64,000 nucleotides of DNA, from NCBI GenBank assembly GCA_012960155.1, contig DUBU01000014.1, positions 51,687-115,686 of the forward strand, read 5' to 3'. The stretch comes from Micavibrio sp. (GTDB taxonomy: Bacteria > Pseudomonadota > Alphaproteobacteria > Micavibrionales > Micavibrionaceae). Numbering within the stretch: position 1 is the first letter of the stretch; each line of letters begins with the position of its first letter. The translations under genes were made by a program, and so were the position numbers. A model generated the notes under the pieces. That model was not told the DNA's origin, searched no databases, and saw only the letters and a list, made by a program, of their open reading frames with translations. Below are positions 8,789 through 17,982 of this stretch, one piece after another.

Positions 8789-10123
8789 CTAAATTGCCGT
8801 GGCTGTAATGCTTACGGCAATTTCTATTTGGTGGGAGGCTGTTTTCTCGCTCGCCCAGTCACCTTCACCAACACCGTAATCAAGACGGTTAATGCTAAAG
8901 GACCCGGCCGCTTTAGCCACGCGATCAGCACCTTCACCGCTAATAGCGAGCGTGAAAGGGAAGCTGACAGGCAGGCTGACACCACGCATGGTTAATGTGC
9001 CTTCAGCTAAATAACCATTATCGGTCTTGGAAAACTGATCAGCCTCGAAAACAGCTTGTGAATATTCTTTTTCATTCAGCCACGCCGCATCCATAAGATA
9101 ACCATCACGACTATCACTACCCGTAGATACGGATGCCACATTGACCTCAATACGTACATGGCTACCGCTCAAATTTTCAGGATCAAAGGCAATTTCACCG
9201 CCAAATTCATTGAAATTACCATCAAACGCCGCTTTTTGCGCCGTGGCACTAAACCCTATCGTGCTCTGTGATGTATCAATAGCCCAAGACTGAACAGACA
9301 CATCCTTGTCTTCTTCAGCATCATGGCTGTGGTCATGATGGTGATGGACATGCACCGACCCGTCTTCATGATGATGCACATAGGCCCCTTCGGGGACTTC
9401 AAGCGTAGCAGTAGAAGTATCCGTTTCCTCAGAGACCACATCCTCAACCTGCGACGCCACTTCTATACTTCCAGCTTCTTTGTATTTATCTTGCTTTAAA
9501 ACACTTTGCAGATAAAATCCTGCGGAGAATGTCAGACTAAGCGTTAATATAAAGGCGGCAAGGAAAACACCTATTTTTTGTGCCTTAAGGGGCAACATAC
9601 GTAATAGCGTGATATCTTTGTCGATCAGATGATGTTTAAAAGCGCCGGCCGCGTGCAAAACAATCGCGCCAATCAAGGCGTAAGAGCACATCTCATGCAA
9701 ATCTCCCATAAGATGGTATAGATCTTCATTTTTAGGAGTAATCGGCGGAATATTGAGCCCGAAAAACGCATGCGGGAACTGTCCAAAAGACGTCATCAGC
9801 CAGCCTGTCACAGGCATACCGATCAATCCGAGATACAATAGAATATGTACGATCTTGGCCAGCATCACTTCCCAGCGCGTGTGCGTATCTAAATGCGGCG
9901 GTGTGCCTTTGCGCAAGCGCCACAAAATACGCAATGCAACCAGGATAAGCAGCAACGTACCAAATGATTTATGCCACGCGTATAAATCCAGCTTGAATGT
10001 ACTGAACTCCAGCGATGTCATGAAATACCCAAGGGGCAAGAGCCCCAGCACAATTAGTGCCGAGACCCAATGAAACCCCTTGGAAACGGGATTATAACGA
10101 TTTTGTGAATCGTCCGCACTCAA
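8789..10123 (-). CDS. cytochrome b561 fused to a YceI domain through a His-rich linker
   Basis: This 444-residue protein combines an N-terminal four-helix cytochrome b561 domain (residues about 8-180, with candidate haem histidines in KGFHWVSAL, YAWHKSFGT, DLHEMCSY and VLHAAGAF), a fifth membrane helix (about 185-210), a periplasmic linker with a histidine cluster (YVHHHEDGSVHVHHHHDHSH, about 250-270) and a YceI lipocalin-like domain (about 280-444). The b561 part probably moves electrons between quinone and the periplasm; YceI domains bind isoprenoid quinone-like lipids. The His cluster suggests metal binding. Translation starts at TTG 10123, with GAGGAG inside the end of the upstream yceI gene; the genes are six bases apart, so they form an operon. 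Confidence 0.88.
   Translation of the reverse strand: MSADDSQNRYNPVSKGFHWVSALIVLGLLPLGYFMTSLEFSTFKLDLYAWHKSFGTLLLILVALRILWRLRKGTPPHLDTHTRWEVMLAKIVHILLYLGLIGMPVTGWLMTSFGQFPHAFFGLNIPPITPKNEDLYHLMGDLHEMCSYALIGAIVLHAAGAFKHHLIDKDITLLRMLPLKAQKIGVFLAAFILTLSLTFSAGFYLQSVLKQDKYKEAGSIEVASQVEDVVSEETDTSTATLEVPEGAYVHHHEDGSVHVHHHHDHSHDAEEDKDVSVQSWAIDTSQSTIGFSATAQKAAFDGNFNEFGGEIAFDPENLSGSHVRIEVNVASVSTGSDSRDGYLMDAAWLNEKEYSQAVFEADQFSKTDNGYLAEGTLTMRGVSLPVSFPFTLAISGEGADRVAKAAGSFSINRLDYGVGEGDWASEKTASHQIEIAVSITATAI
8791..8823 (+). terminator. hairpin between convergent genes, overlapping the end of the b561-YceI gene
   Basis: AAATTGCCGT at 8791-8800 pairs perfectly with ACGGCAATTT at 8814-8823 around a 13-base loop. 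It lies 27 bases after the stop of the 1050-residue gene and inside the last codons of the opposite gene. Both flanks are U-poor, so termination in either direction may be inefficient. Confidence 0.45.
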
Positions 10124-10129
10124 GCGAAA

Positions 10130-10765
10130 TTACTCCTCTGCGTCTTCTGCTGCTGCCTCTTCGGCAGGCGCTTCAGCAGCATTCGGGTCAACGCGGTTGC
10201 CTTCAACCTCGATGCGGATCTCAACCATTTTATCCATGGCTGGCAGGCCATAATTCATGCCCCATTCGCTACGATCGATCATAGCTGTAGCAGTAAAACC
10301 GGCTTTGTACATATCACCCATCGGGAATTCGCCAGCTTTGTGAAACACAACATCCAGAGTGACAGGCTTGGTAACGCCCAGCAATGTCAGATCCCCTGTG
10401 ATTTTACCTGTTTTTTCACCAGTCACTTCAATCGCAGAGCTTTTGAAAGTCATGGTCGGGAATTCTTCAACATTGAAGAAATCAGCATTTTTCAGGTGAT
10501 CGTCCCATTTCTCCATATCCATATCGATACTGGCTGTCTGGATCGTCACTTCAACTGCAGAGTTCGCAGGGTTTTCACGGTCAAATGTGAAATGACCATC
10601 ATAATCATGGAATTCACCTTGGGATTTCGAGAAGCCCAAATGGTCAGCAAAGAACAAGATTGATGTATGCGGCTTATCAAATTCATATGTCTCGACTTCA
10701 GCTTTGGCTGGCTGTGCCACAAACAGGAAACCCGCCGCTGTTGCCATCATCAGTAGTTTTTTCAT
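10130..10765 (-). CDS. periplasmic YceI family protein
   Basis: This 211-residue protein has a signal peptide (MKKLLMMATAAGFLFVAQPAKA) and a YceI beta-barrel from about residue 25 to 190: FDKPHTSILFFADHLGFSKSQG, LKNADFFNVEEFPTMTFKS and GDLTLLGVTKPVTLDV are typical motifs. A charged Ala/Glu tail (PAEEAAAEDAEE) follows. YceI proteins bind long polyprenyl or quinone-like lipids in the periplasm. It is the promoter-proximal gene of a pair with the b561-YceI fusion, so the two YceI domains may hand over a lipid or act on the same quinone pool (inference). The site AAGGGA precedes the ATG. Confidence 0.92.
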   Translation of the reverse strand: MKKLLMMATAAGFLFVAQPAKAEVETYEFDKPHTSILFFADHLGFSKSQGEFHDYDGHFTFDRENPANSAVEVTIQTASIDMDMEKWDDHLKNADFFNVEEFPTMTFKSSAIEVTGEKTGKITGDLTLLGVTKPVTLDVVFHKAGEFPMGDMYKAGFTATAMIDRSEWGMNYGLPAMDKMVEIRIEVEGNRVDPNAAEAPAEEAAAEDAEE

Positions 10766-10826
10766 GTATTTTAGTCCCTTCTATTTAAACACAAGTCTTT
10801 TTCAGTTAATCCTGCAGCGCACAATT

Positions 10827-11603
10827 TCAAGAGGCAGCAACAGAATCAGATAGCTCTATAAGTTGTTCTTTTAAAAGATTTAAATCCTCAGGCCGTGACA
10901 AACTATGATCACCGGTTTCAATCAAAAACACCTCACATAGCTCAGTATCAGCCATCGCATTCTTGATACGATGCGCCTTCTGCCATGGCACCGCATTATC
11001 CTTCATACCCTGCAACAGCCTTACCGGTGCATTAATCTCCAGCGTTCTGTCCAGCAAACAATGCGCATCACCATCATCAAACAGCTTCTTGGTAAATTTA
11101 TAAGGCTCATCACTATATTCATTCGGCTCTTCAAAATAGCCCTGCGTTTCCAGCAAACTGCGCTGTCCATCATTTAACTGCTCATCACGAATCTCACGCG
11201 TAAAATCAGGCGCAGCGGCTATACCGATCACGCCCTTAATACGATCCGCACGCTCCAGCGCCGCAAGCAAAGCAATCCAGCCGCCCATAGAAGATCCGAT
11301 AATAATCAAATCCCCCGAAGTCAGATGATCAATCACATCCAGTGTATCGTTCTTCCAATCGCCGATTGTACCGTCGACAAAATCGCCTTCAGATACACCA
11401 TGGCCGCTGTAATCAAACCTTACATAGGCCTGTCCGCGCGTCTGACACAAATCTTCCAGAAAAGTAGCCTTTGTACCTTCCATATCCGAACGAAACCCGC
11501 CGCAAAACAAGACAGTCGGAAGCTTAGCACCGCTATCGCGTGCTTCTGTGCGGTAATAGGAAAGAGATGGTTTGCCGGATCTTTGAAGAGTTTCTATAGA
11601 CAT
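10827..11603 (-). CDS. alpha/beta hydrolase (ABHD10-like serine esterase)
   Basis: From the ATG at 11603 this is 258 residues. It has the oxyanion-region segment FCGGFRSDMEGTKA, the nucleophile elbow GSSMGG, an acid in LLQGMKDNAVPW and a C-terminal GDHSLS histidine, giving a complete Ser-Asp-His triad. The pattern RFDYSGHGVSEGDF and the overall length resemble the mitochondrial ABHD10 thioesterase/esterase group and its alphaproteobacterial relatives. Substrate unknown. An upstream in-frame ATG at 11639 would overlap the divergent glycosyltransferase start, so the internal start is preferred. It is transcribed away from that gene from a shared region of about 50 bases. Confidence 0.85.
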   Translation of the reverse strand: MSIETLQRSGKPSLSYYRTEARDSGAKLPTVLFCGGFRSDMEGTKATFLEDLCQTRGQAYVRFDYSGHGVSEGDFVDGTIGDWKNDTLDVIDHLTSGDLIIIGSSMGGWIALLAALERADRIKGVIGIAAAPDFTREIRDEQLNDGQRSLLETQGYFEEPNEYSDEPYKFTKKLFDDGDAHCLLDRTLEINAPVRLLQGMKDNAVPWQKAHRIKNAMADTELCEVFLIETGDHSLSRPEDLNLLKEQLIELSDSVAAS

Positions 11604-11656
11604 GAGCCATAGTTTGAGCAATATTTCTTGTGAACACAAGCACGAAAGAGACTGCT

Positions 11657-12865
11657 ATGAATTCCAAAACCCCTGTCATTATGCAGGTCATTCCAGAACT
11701 GGGCCCGGGCGGCGCGGAACAGGGATGTATCGACATGGCTGCCGCTATCATGCGCGCAGGGGGTGTTGCGATCGTTGTCTCCAATGGTGGCCCGCGCGTT
11801 CACGAAGTAGAGCGTGTCGGTGGCCTGCACATCAAAATGCCCGTTCACAGCAAAAACCCGCTGATCATGATGCAGAACGTGGCCAAGCTGAAAAAGATTA
11901 TCAAAGAACACAAAGTCGACATCGTCCACGCCCGTAGCCGCGCCCCTGCATGGAGCTGCTACAAAGCATGCAAGGGCGAGCAAGCCAAATTCATGACAAC
12001 CTGTCACGCCCCTTATAATATTAACGGTAACGCGAAGCGCTTTTATAATTCTTCGATTGCCCGTGGCGAGCGCGTCATCGCAATTTCGCATTATGTCGCC
12101 GATTACTTGCGCCACCATTACCGCCTTGGCGATAGCACAATTCGTATTGTTCACCGCGGTATATCCCTTGAAAAATTCCACCCGACAGCCGTAACGCCGG
12201 AGCGCATGATTAAAATATCCCGCGAATGGCGCCTGCCTGACGGCGCGAGTCTGGTTATGCTGCCGGGTCGTTTGACACGCTGGAAAGGTCATCATGTCCT
12301 GATCGAAGCGATGTCCAAGATTAATCGTAAAGACGTGTTCTGCGTAATTATCGGTTCCGATCAAGGGCGCAGCGGTTACCGTCTGGAACTTGAAGAATGC
12401 ATTCGTGAACATGGCTTAGAAGGCCAAGTGCGCATCGTTGATCACTGTGACGATATGCCTGCCGCCTATATGCTGGCCACAGTTGTGGTATCAGCCTCAA
12501 CAGACCCCGAAGGCTTTGGCCGTATTCCTGTCGAAGCACAAGCCATGGGACGTCCGATTATCGCAACAGACCACGGCGGCGCGCAGGAAACAATCAAACG
12601 CGGCGAAACAGGCTGGCTAATCCCCCATAGCGACCCGCTGGCACTATCCAGAGCTCTGACCGAAGCATTGTCCCTAGATGCAAACCAGCGTGCAATTCTG
12701 GCAACGCGCAGCATGGCGCATATCGCTGCCCATTTCACCAAAGAGCAAATGGCGCATGATACGCTCAACATCTATGGTGAGTTACTGGCTGAAAAATACA
12801 CTTCAGGCTCAGGCTTGCAGGATAATTCCACAACAGGACCTTTGAATCTGAAAGCCGCTGAATAA
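11657..12865 (+). CDS. glycosyltransferase family 4
   Basis: This 402-residue GT-B enzyme has the donor-site segment LPGRLTRWKGHHVLIEA and the C-terminal motif DPEGFGRIPVEAQAMGRPII with the E-x7-E arrangement of GT4. The N-terminal domain starts IMQVIPELGPGGAEQG, containing the glycine-rich acceptor loop. It should transfer a sugar from a nucleotide donor to a cell-surface glycan. The next gene, a GT9 heptosyltransferase-like protein 10 bases downstream, points to lipopolysaccharide core assembly. I chose the ATG at 11657 because it follows GAAAGAGA; the upstream ATG at 11630 would intrude on the divergent gene. Confidence 0.9.
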   Translation: MNSKTPVIMQVIPELGPGGAEQGCIDMAAAIMRAGGVAIVVSNGGPRVHEVERVGGLHIKMPVHSKNPLIMMQNVAKLKKIIKEHKVDIVHARSRAPAWSCYKACKGEQAKFMTTCHAPYNINGNAKRFYNSSIARGERVIAISHYVADYLRHHYRLGDSTIRIVHRGISLEKFHPTAVTPERMIKISREWRLPDGASLVMLPGRLTRWKGHHVLIEAMSKINRKDVFCVIIGSDQGRSGYRLELEECIREHGLEGQVRIVDHCDDMPAAYMLATVVVSASTDPEGFGRIPVEAQAMGRPIIATDHGGAQETIKRGETGWLIPHSDPLALSRALTEALSLDANQRAILATRSMAHIAAHFTKEQMAHDTLNIYGELLAEKYTSGSGLQDNSTTGPLNLKAAE

Positions 12866-12875
12866 GGGGTCTAGC

Positions 12876-13808
12876 TTGCCGCACGCAGAAAACATTCTGA
12901 TCATCAAGCTCGGCGCCTTAGGCGACTTCATTCAGGCATTAGGCCCCATGGGCGCCATTCGCAAGCATCATCCCGACGCCAATATCACATTACTAACTAC
13001 GGCGCCTTTTGTTACCTTCGGCAGGGAATGCGGCTATGTTGATGATATTATCGTTGATACCCGTCCGAAATGGACACAGCCCCGTAAATGGATGGCTCTC
13101 GCCAAATCCTTGAATGCTGGTAAATTTACGCGCGTCTACGATCTACAAAATAACGATCGTACCTCTTTTTACTTTAGCCTGTTTAAGAAAAAACCCGAAT
13201 GGGTCGGTGTTGCCAAGGGCGCTTCTCACCGCAACACCAGCCCACAAAGAACAGCAGGCCACGCGTTTGACGGACACGTACAGACATTATCCCTTGCTGG
13301 CATAAATGATGTACAGATTGACGACATGCACTGGATTAAGGGTGATATTGACCATTTTGCCCTAAGCAAACCCTACGTCCTGATTGTACCTGGATGTGCG
13401 CCCAGCCGCCCAGAAAAGCGCTGGCCGGCAAAAAACTACGCCGATTTAGCACGTACTATTCATGGCTGGGGGTATCAGCCTGTGATCATCGGTACCGAAG
13501 CTGAAAAAGATATAGCGCATGAAATTTGCGTCACCCTGCCGCAAGCCGCCAATCTCGCAGGCAAAACCAGCCTTACGGATTTGGTACTTTTGGCGCGTTC
13601 GGCCTCTGCTGCTATCGGCAATGATACGGGCCCTATGCACCTGATTGCCCCAACAGGCTGTCCTACCCATGTCATTTTTTCCAATGCCAGCGATCCTGTA
13701 AAACACGCTCCCAAAGGCGCAGCCGTACACATAATAAAAGGCGGAGATCTTGCGACCTTCAGTAAAGAAGACGCGATTTCATATATTGATAAAGAGAGTT
13801 TTAATTAA
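12876..13808 (+). CDS. glycosyltransferase family 9 (heptosyltransferase-like)
   Basis: This 310-residue protein matches ADP-heptose:LPS heptosyltransferases: N-terminal ILIIKLGALGDFIQALGPMGAIRKHHP, the donor-domain segment PGCAPSRPEKRWPAKNYADLA and the nucleotide-binding motif AIGNDTGPMHLIAPTGCPT. It starts at TTG 12876, ten bases after the upstream stop, with AAGGGG well placed before it; there is no in-frame ATG nearby. It is likely co-translated with the GT4 gene and acts on the LPS core at the inner membrane. The last four bases overlap the convergent ArsR gene. Confidence 0.9.
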   Translation: MPHAENILIIKLGALGDFIQALGPMGAIRKHHPDANITLLTTAPFVTFGRECGYVDDIIVDTRPKWTQPRKWMALAKSLNAGKFTRVYDLQNNDRTSFYFSLFKKKPEWVGVAKGASHRNTSPQRTAGHAFDGHVQTLSLAGINDVQIDDMHWIKGDIDHFALSKPYVLIVPGCAPSRPEKRWPAKNYADLARTIHGWGYQPVIIGTEAEKDIAHEICVTLPQAANLAGKTSLTDLVLLARSASAAIGNDTGPMHLIAPTGCPTHVIFSNASDPVKHAPKGAAVHIIKGGDLATFSKEDAISYIDKESFN

Positions 13809-14125
13809 GAAGAGCTTGAGGAGAGTGGTGAAGCGTCACCATAAATATCATAAAGCGTATGAAGTATTGATTTGGTCGCGCAATCATTAAGTGAATAATA
13901 GATCGTCTGCGCATCACGTCTTGTATCCACCAGCCCGTCCTTCCGTAATCTTGCTAAATGCTGCGATAACGCGGACTGGCTTAAATCGACGATGGCCTCT
14001 AACTCTCCTACGCTTCTCTCATGTTTGTAAAGCGCGCAAATAATCATTAAACGCTTTTCATTTGAAAGAGCCTTAAGAAGGTTTACAGCAACCTCGATGT
14101 TCCGTTCAACCTCTTTAACATCCAT
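13805..14125 (-). CDS. ArsR/SmtB family transcriptional regulator
   Basis: This 106-residue winged-helix protein contains LLKALSNEKRLMIICALYKHERSVGELEAIVDLSQSALSQHLARLRKDGLVDTRRDAQTIYYSL, the full ArsR helix-turn-helix and wing. No ELCVCDL-type metal site is present. It has only two cysteines, Cys30 and Cys82; their spacing (52 residues) differs from the thiol pair of BigR/SqrR persulfide sensors (about 66), so the inducer is unknown. The C-terminus is a Ser run. The neighbours do not reveal a target; an AT-rich region of over 400 bases upstream would hold any operator. Confidence 0.9.
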   Translation of the reverse strand: MDVKEVERNIEVAVNLLKALSNEKRLMIICALYKHERSVGELEAIVDLSQSALSQHLARLRKDGLVDTRRDAQTIYYSLNDCATKSILHTLYDIYGDASPLSSSSS

Positions 14126-14541
14126 TTTAAAAATGCCCCTGACTTGCAGGTAATAATAGTAACCCGGTAATTAAAAAATATATTCTATTTCATCTAAATG
14201 GATATGGTTATTTGTCAAGATAAAATAACTAAAACCAGTAAATATTACTAACAATACATCATTTAGTCGATATAGATAGCAAGTTTTAGAATATTTTAGG
14301 GAAAATAATGAAATACTAAAACAATATGTGATACACCCAACACAATGCTTTGAAGTCTTACTCAGTATAGGCACCGCCTACCAGCCCCGCAGTAAATACT
14401 CTAATACCAATTACAATAATAACACAAAAGTCATGTTTATAACATTGACTTTAGTCAATTATTACCGAAAACACGATTGCCATTGAATTACACGCCAAAG
14501 CTGTACTCTCTGGCTGGTAATAATAAGGAATGATAATTGAT
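14126..14541. other. 416-base AT-rich intergenic region without a gene
   Basis: I see no credible coding sequence here. The only marked structure is the palindrome ATTGACTTTAGTCAAT at 14444-14459 (six-base arms, four-base spacer). The side next to 14125 should contain the promoter of the ArsR gene, where GGTAAT occurs twice, but no operator is clear. Confidence 0.5.
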
Positions 14542-15129
14542 TTAGGCAGCTTCACTAAGGCGCTTTTTATAGGCTTCAAAGGCGGCGTCAAAGGCGCCCA
14601 TAACTTCATCTTGTGTCATTTGTGATGTATTAATCACCAGATCAAAATTGGAATCATCGCCTATATTCACACTATACAGTGTTTTGTAACGCTTAATTTC
14701 GCTGGCACGGCGACGTTCAACTTCTTTAATCGCCATCTCCATATCCGAAAAATTCTCGGCGGCATCATCACCGCGCTCATCATCACCGAATATACGCTCG
14801 GCGGCCACATCCAGATCTACAGTCAGACGGACTTTCAGTGACTGCTCTAAAAAATGCCACGCCATACGCGAGTCCAATACTAGGTTTCGCGGGTCATTAT
14901 TTAGACCGATCAAGTAATCATCAACCTTGGCATCAATCTCTTTTTCAATCTCGGCTTGCGCATTAACATCTGCAACAGAAATACCGCGCTCTTTGGCAAT
15001 CGCACGGAACACGTTACCGGTTGTAACCAGCTCATATCCGGTACGTGCAGAAACATTGCGGGCAAACGTTGTCTTACCGCTGCCCGGGTCACCCGTAATC
15101 GTAATTCTATGTGGAATATGCTCTGCCAT
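14542..15129 (-). CDS. cytidylate-kinase-like P-loop kinase
   Basis: This 195-residue protein has a Walker A loop ITGDPGSGKTTFARN at the N-terminus, then TTGNVFRAIAKERGI and LVLDSRMAWHF, and an ERRRASEIKRYKTLYSVN segment resembling the lid and NMP-binding regions of the short, archaeal-type CMP kinase family (cytidylate kinase-like, PF13189-type). It probably phosphorylates a nucleoside monophosphate in the cytoplasm. The length is shorter than a classical bacterial Cmk (about 220). It is separated by 75 bases from rsmA downstream and has its own AT-rich region on its 3' side. The exact substrate is inferred. Confidence 0.75.
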   Translation of the reverse strand: MAEHIPHRITITGDPGSGKTTFARNVSARTGYELVTTGNVFRAIAKERGISVADVNAQAEIEKEIDAKVDDYLIGLNNDPRNLVLDSRMAWHFLEQSLKVRLTVDLDVAAERIFGDDERGDDAAENFSDMEMAIKEVERRRASEIKRYKTLYSVNIGDDSNFDLVINTSQMTQDEVMGAFDAAFEAYKKRLSEAA

Positions 15130-15204
15130 GCTTTGTTATAAGAGGGCGATTCGCCGCGGTCAAGCTTGCTGCGCCTTAAAAAGTTAATTCGCCTGTGAAA
15201 ATAT

Positions 15205-16050
15205 TCACGAATGTTGCTGGGCAATCTCGATATAATCAGAAATTTGTAGCGTCTCGGCACGCTGCGTATTATCAATGCCGGCCGCACCCACGGCAGCCTC
15301 ATACCCCTTCAAGCTGCTACGAATCATCTTACGTCTCTGCCCAAAAGCCGCAGCCACCAAAGCTTCCATCTTATCAAAGGCAGGCGCATTCTCTTCAGGC
15401 ACTTTAGGCGTTAAATGCACAACGGCTGATTTTACTTTCGGAGGAGGGGTAAAAGCTTGCGGCGGCAAATCATAAACAATCTTCGCCTGACATAGCCACT
15501 GGCTCATCACCGCTAAGCGGCCATAAGCCTTCCCGCCACAAGGCGCGACAATACGATCACCCACCTCGCGCTGGAACATTAGCGTCATGGAATCATACGC
15601 ATGCTGATCCGCGCGGATTTGTTTTAGCCAGCCAATCAACAAAGGTGTCGCAATATTATAAGGAAGGTTTGCCACAATCTTGCGCGGGCCTGTATCCGCA
15701 AGATCGAGCAAATTGGTCTGCAATGCGTCTTGTAATAAAACCTCAAGCCTTCCGCCGCTCGCCTCTTTTAAAGACTGCAACGCTTCAACCGCACGCGGAT
15801 CAAATTCAATCGCAATCACTTTGGCGGCACCGGCACGCAGCAAACTACGCGTTAAACCACCAGGTCCGGGTCCTATCTCGAAGACAGTCGCGCCCGTTAA
15901 ATCACCCGCCGTACGGGCAATCTTATCTGTAATGTTCTGATCTAACAGGAAGTTCTGGCCGAGCTTTTTTTCAGCGCGCAGATTATGCTCCGAAATCACT
16001 TCACGGAGCGGGGGCAGGGATCCAAGAGATGCCTCAAGATCCATCGTCAC
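15205..16050 (-). CDS. rsmA: 16S rRNA dimethyladenosine transferase RsmA/KsgA
   Basis: This 281-residue methyltransferase dimethylates the two adjacent adenines near the 3' end of 16S rRNA. Visible motifs are KKLGQNFLLDQN, the SAM loop VFEIGPGPGGLTRSLL, IAIEFDPRA and the catalytic IVANLPYNIATPLL. The C-terminal domain contains PPKVKSAVVHL and FGQRRKMIRSSLKG. The gene begins directly after the surA stop with GTG 16050, or at the ATG at 16044; both are compatible with the family. Linkage to surA is widely conserved, though pdxA, often between them, is absent here. Confidence 0.97.
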   Translation of the reverse strand: MTMDLEASLGSLPPLREVISEHNLRAEKKLGQNFLLDQNITDKIARTAGDLTGATVFEIGPGPGGLTRSLLRAGAAKVIAIEFDPRAVEALQSLKEASGGRLEVLLQDALQTNLLDLADTGPRKIVANLPYNIATPLLIGWLKQIRADQHAYDSMTLMFQREVGDRIVAPCGGKAYGRLAVMSQWLCQAKIVYDLPPQAFTPPPKVKSAVVHLTPKVPEENAPAFDKMEALVAAAFGQRRKMIRSSLKGYEAAVGAAGIDNTQRAETLQISDYIEIAQQHS

Positions 16051-17007
16051 TTAACTCTGATCACGGTATTCGATAAACGCTGTGCTCTTAAGTTCCAGCA
16101 AATAACGGCGCTGCAAACGATCCAGCTGCTCCATACCCATTTGCTGCATAACTTCATCCTGTGACGGAATTGTTTCTGCATTAATCGAACGTTTCTTGCG
16201 CAGCAAAATAATGTGGTAACCGGACAATGTGCGGATCGGCTTTGATAAATCACCTTCATTCATTTGTGCCAGACGCTCTTCCAGTTCCGGCGCTAATTGA
16301 CCTTCAGGCACCCAGCCCAGATCACCGCCGCGTGAGGCACCTGCAGATTGTGAGAACTGGCTGGCAACACGCGGGAAGGGGGCTTTACCCTGCACCAATT
16401 GCTCCGTCAATTTATCCGCAAGCTGCTTGATGTTGCTTTCATCCTGAGTGTTCTCAACAGGCAGGTAAATTTCAGAGACCAGATATTCGTTCTTGCCAAC
16501 TTCGCGGTGCAAACGGTCAATCAATGCCTGCGCTTCATTCTCGGACACCACGACCTGCGGACGCAGCTTTTTCTGAATAACCTTTGACCAGGCAATCTGT
16601 GAGCGGATCTGGTCTTGCAATGTTGTCAAATCAACACCGCTTTGACGCAGCGCCTGCTTAAATTGATCGGCTTCTAGGTTATTCTGCTGCGCAATCGTCG
16701 CAAACGCATTCTCGACTTCTGATGCATCAACTGTAATCTCCAGCTTATCGGCTTCCTGCATGCGCAGGCTTTCGTCAATCAGCGCCGCAATCACTTGCGG
16801 ACGCAGCTTTGAACGTGCTTCTGCGTTATTCGGCAGACCCGATGACACAATGGCCAGTCGCATACGCGCCTCAACATCGGACTCAGAAATGGCATCCTCG
16901 TTCACGACAGCAGCAATCGATGCCGAACGCGCATACGCAGCAGATGCGGCAAAACTGACAGCCATAATCAAGGTAACTACTAAAGCTTTCGCAACATTCA
17001 TATTCAT
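16051..17007 (-). CDS. surA: SurA-like periplasmic peptidyl-prolyl isomerase/chaperone
   Basis: This 318-residue protein has a signal peptide (MNMNVAKALVVTLIMAVSFAASAAYA), a SurA N-terminal helical domain (SIAAVVNEDAISESDVEARM, LIDESLRMQEA) and one parvulin domain (YLVSEIYLP, FPRVASQFSQSAGASRGGDLGWVPEGQL, SGYHIILLRKKR). It assists outer-membrane protein folding. E. coli SurA has two parvulin domains, this one only one, as is common in alphaproteobacteria. It sits between the NDUFA9-like gene (15-base gap) and rsmA (immediately abutting), inside a run of closely packed minus-strand genes. Confidence 0.93.
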   Translation of the reverse strand: MNMNVAKALVVTLIMAVSFAASAAYARSASIAAVVNEDAISESDVEARMRLAIVSSGLPNNAEARSKLRPQVIAALIDESLRMQEADKLEITVDASEVENAFATIAQQNNLEADQFKQALRQSGVDLTTLQDQIRSQIAWSKVIQKKLRPQVVVSENEAQALIDRLHREVGKNEYLVSEIYLPVENTQDESNIKQLADKLTEQLVQGKAPFPRVASQFSQSAGASRGGDLGWVPEGQLAPELEERLAQMNEGDLSKPIRTLSGYHIILLRKKRSINAETIPSQDEVMQQMGMEQLDRLQRRYLLELKSTAFIEYRDQS

Positions 17008-17022
17008 TCAAACGCCTTTCAA

Positions 17023-17982
17023 TTACGCTTGTTTTTTATCACCGAACGCCCCGCCGGGTTTAAAACGGCACAGATATTCAGGCAAAATCAAATCCATACT
17101 GGTCGGGTTTACACCCAAATCCTGCAATTTTTTTGCATCATTGCCAACAACATTATCCGATTTCAGGGATTCAACCTGATCCGCCGTTAATAACGGCTTT
17201 GGCAACAAACTCAGAATACGGGCCTGCATCTTGGCAACACCCCAAGGCAAAGACATCGTCTTGCGACTGCGGCCTGTATACTTGAACAATCTTTGATACA
17301 CCTCTTTAAAGTCAACGACCTCAGGCCCGCCAAGATCAAATATTTTTCCGCGCGGATCACTCTCGCCCACGGCTGGCAATATAATCGCCGCCATCGCCGC
17401 ATCCGCCACGTCACCGACGTAAACTGGCTGGAATTTAGTATGGCCGCCACCGATCAACGGTAGAACAGGGGCAATACGTGACAGGCTGGCAAACATATTA
17501 AAGAACTCGTCATTATGACCGAAAACAACACTCGGTCTTAAAATTGTAGCCAGCGGGAAGGCTTTCGTAACGGCTTTCTCACCCTCAAGCTTTGTCTTGC
17601 CGTATTTCGATCCCGCATTCACGCCCAGCGAAGAGACATGAACAAAGCGTTCTACGTTCTCTTTCGCGCAAGCCTTCGCAATATCTTTCGCAAGATCAAC
17701 ATGGGCACGCTCAAAATCGCCTTTGCGCTTTTCATATAAAAGCCCGATGCAGTTCACAACATAATCAGCACCATGTACAGCCGCGGCAATAGACTTGCTC
17801 TCGCTGTAATCACACGCAAACGGTACAACCTGGCCGACAACACCGCAGGTACGCAGGAAATATGCGCTCTCTGGAATGCGTGTCGCAACCTTCACCGTCC
17901 AGCCCTTCTTGGCCAGCTCGCGAACGATTTGCGTACCGATAAAACCCGTACCACCGAAAACGGTTGCTGTTTTGTTATTCAT
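17023..17982 (-). CDS. complex I NDUFA9-subunit-family SDR protein
   Basis: This 319-residue atypical SDR begins TATVFGGTGFIGTQIVRELAKKG, a TGxxGxxG Rossmann motif. It continues with YVVNCIGLLYEKRKGDFERAHVDLAKDIAKA, VHVSSLGV, YGKTKLEGEKAV and LRPSVVFGHNDEFFNMF, all typical of the bacterial relatives of mitochondrial NDUFA9/39-kDa complex I subunit. The role in bacteria is unproven; binding of NADPH and assembly or stabilisation of complex I is inference from the homolog. Its start overlaps the preceding gene's stop by eight bases, indicating translational coupling. Confidence 0.9.
   Translation of the reverse strand: MNNKTATVFGGTGFIGTQIVRELAKKGWTVKVATRIPESAYFLRTCGVVGQVVPFACDYSESKSIAAAVHGADYVVNCIGLLYEKRKGDFERAHVDLAKDIAKACAKENVERFVHVSSLGVNAGSKYGKTKLEGEKAVTKAFPLATILRPSVVFGHNDEFFNMFASLSRIAPVLPLIGGGHTKFQPVYVGDVADAAMAAIILPAVGESDPRGKIFDLGGPEVVDFKEVYQRLFKYTGRSRKTMSLPWGVAKMQARILSLLPKPLLTADQVESLKSDNVVGNDAKKLQDLGVNPTSMDLILPEYLCRFKPGGAFGDKKQA

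Noticed and set aside
13805-14125. BigR/SqrR-type persulfide sensor
   Set aside because: Only one of the two conserved cysteines has an equivalent; the second is at the wrong distance.
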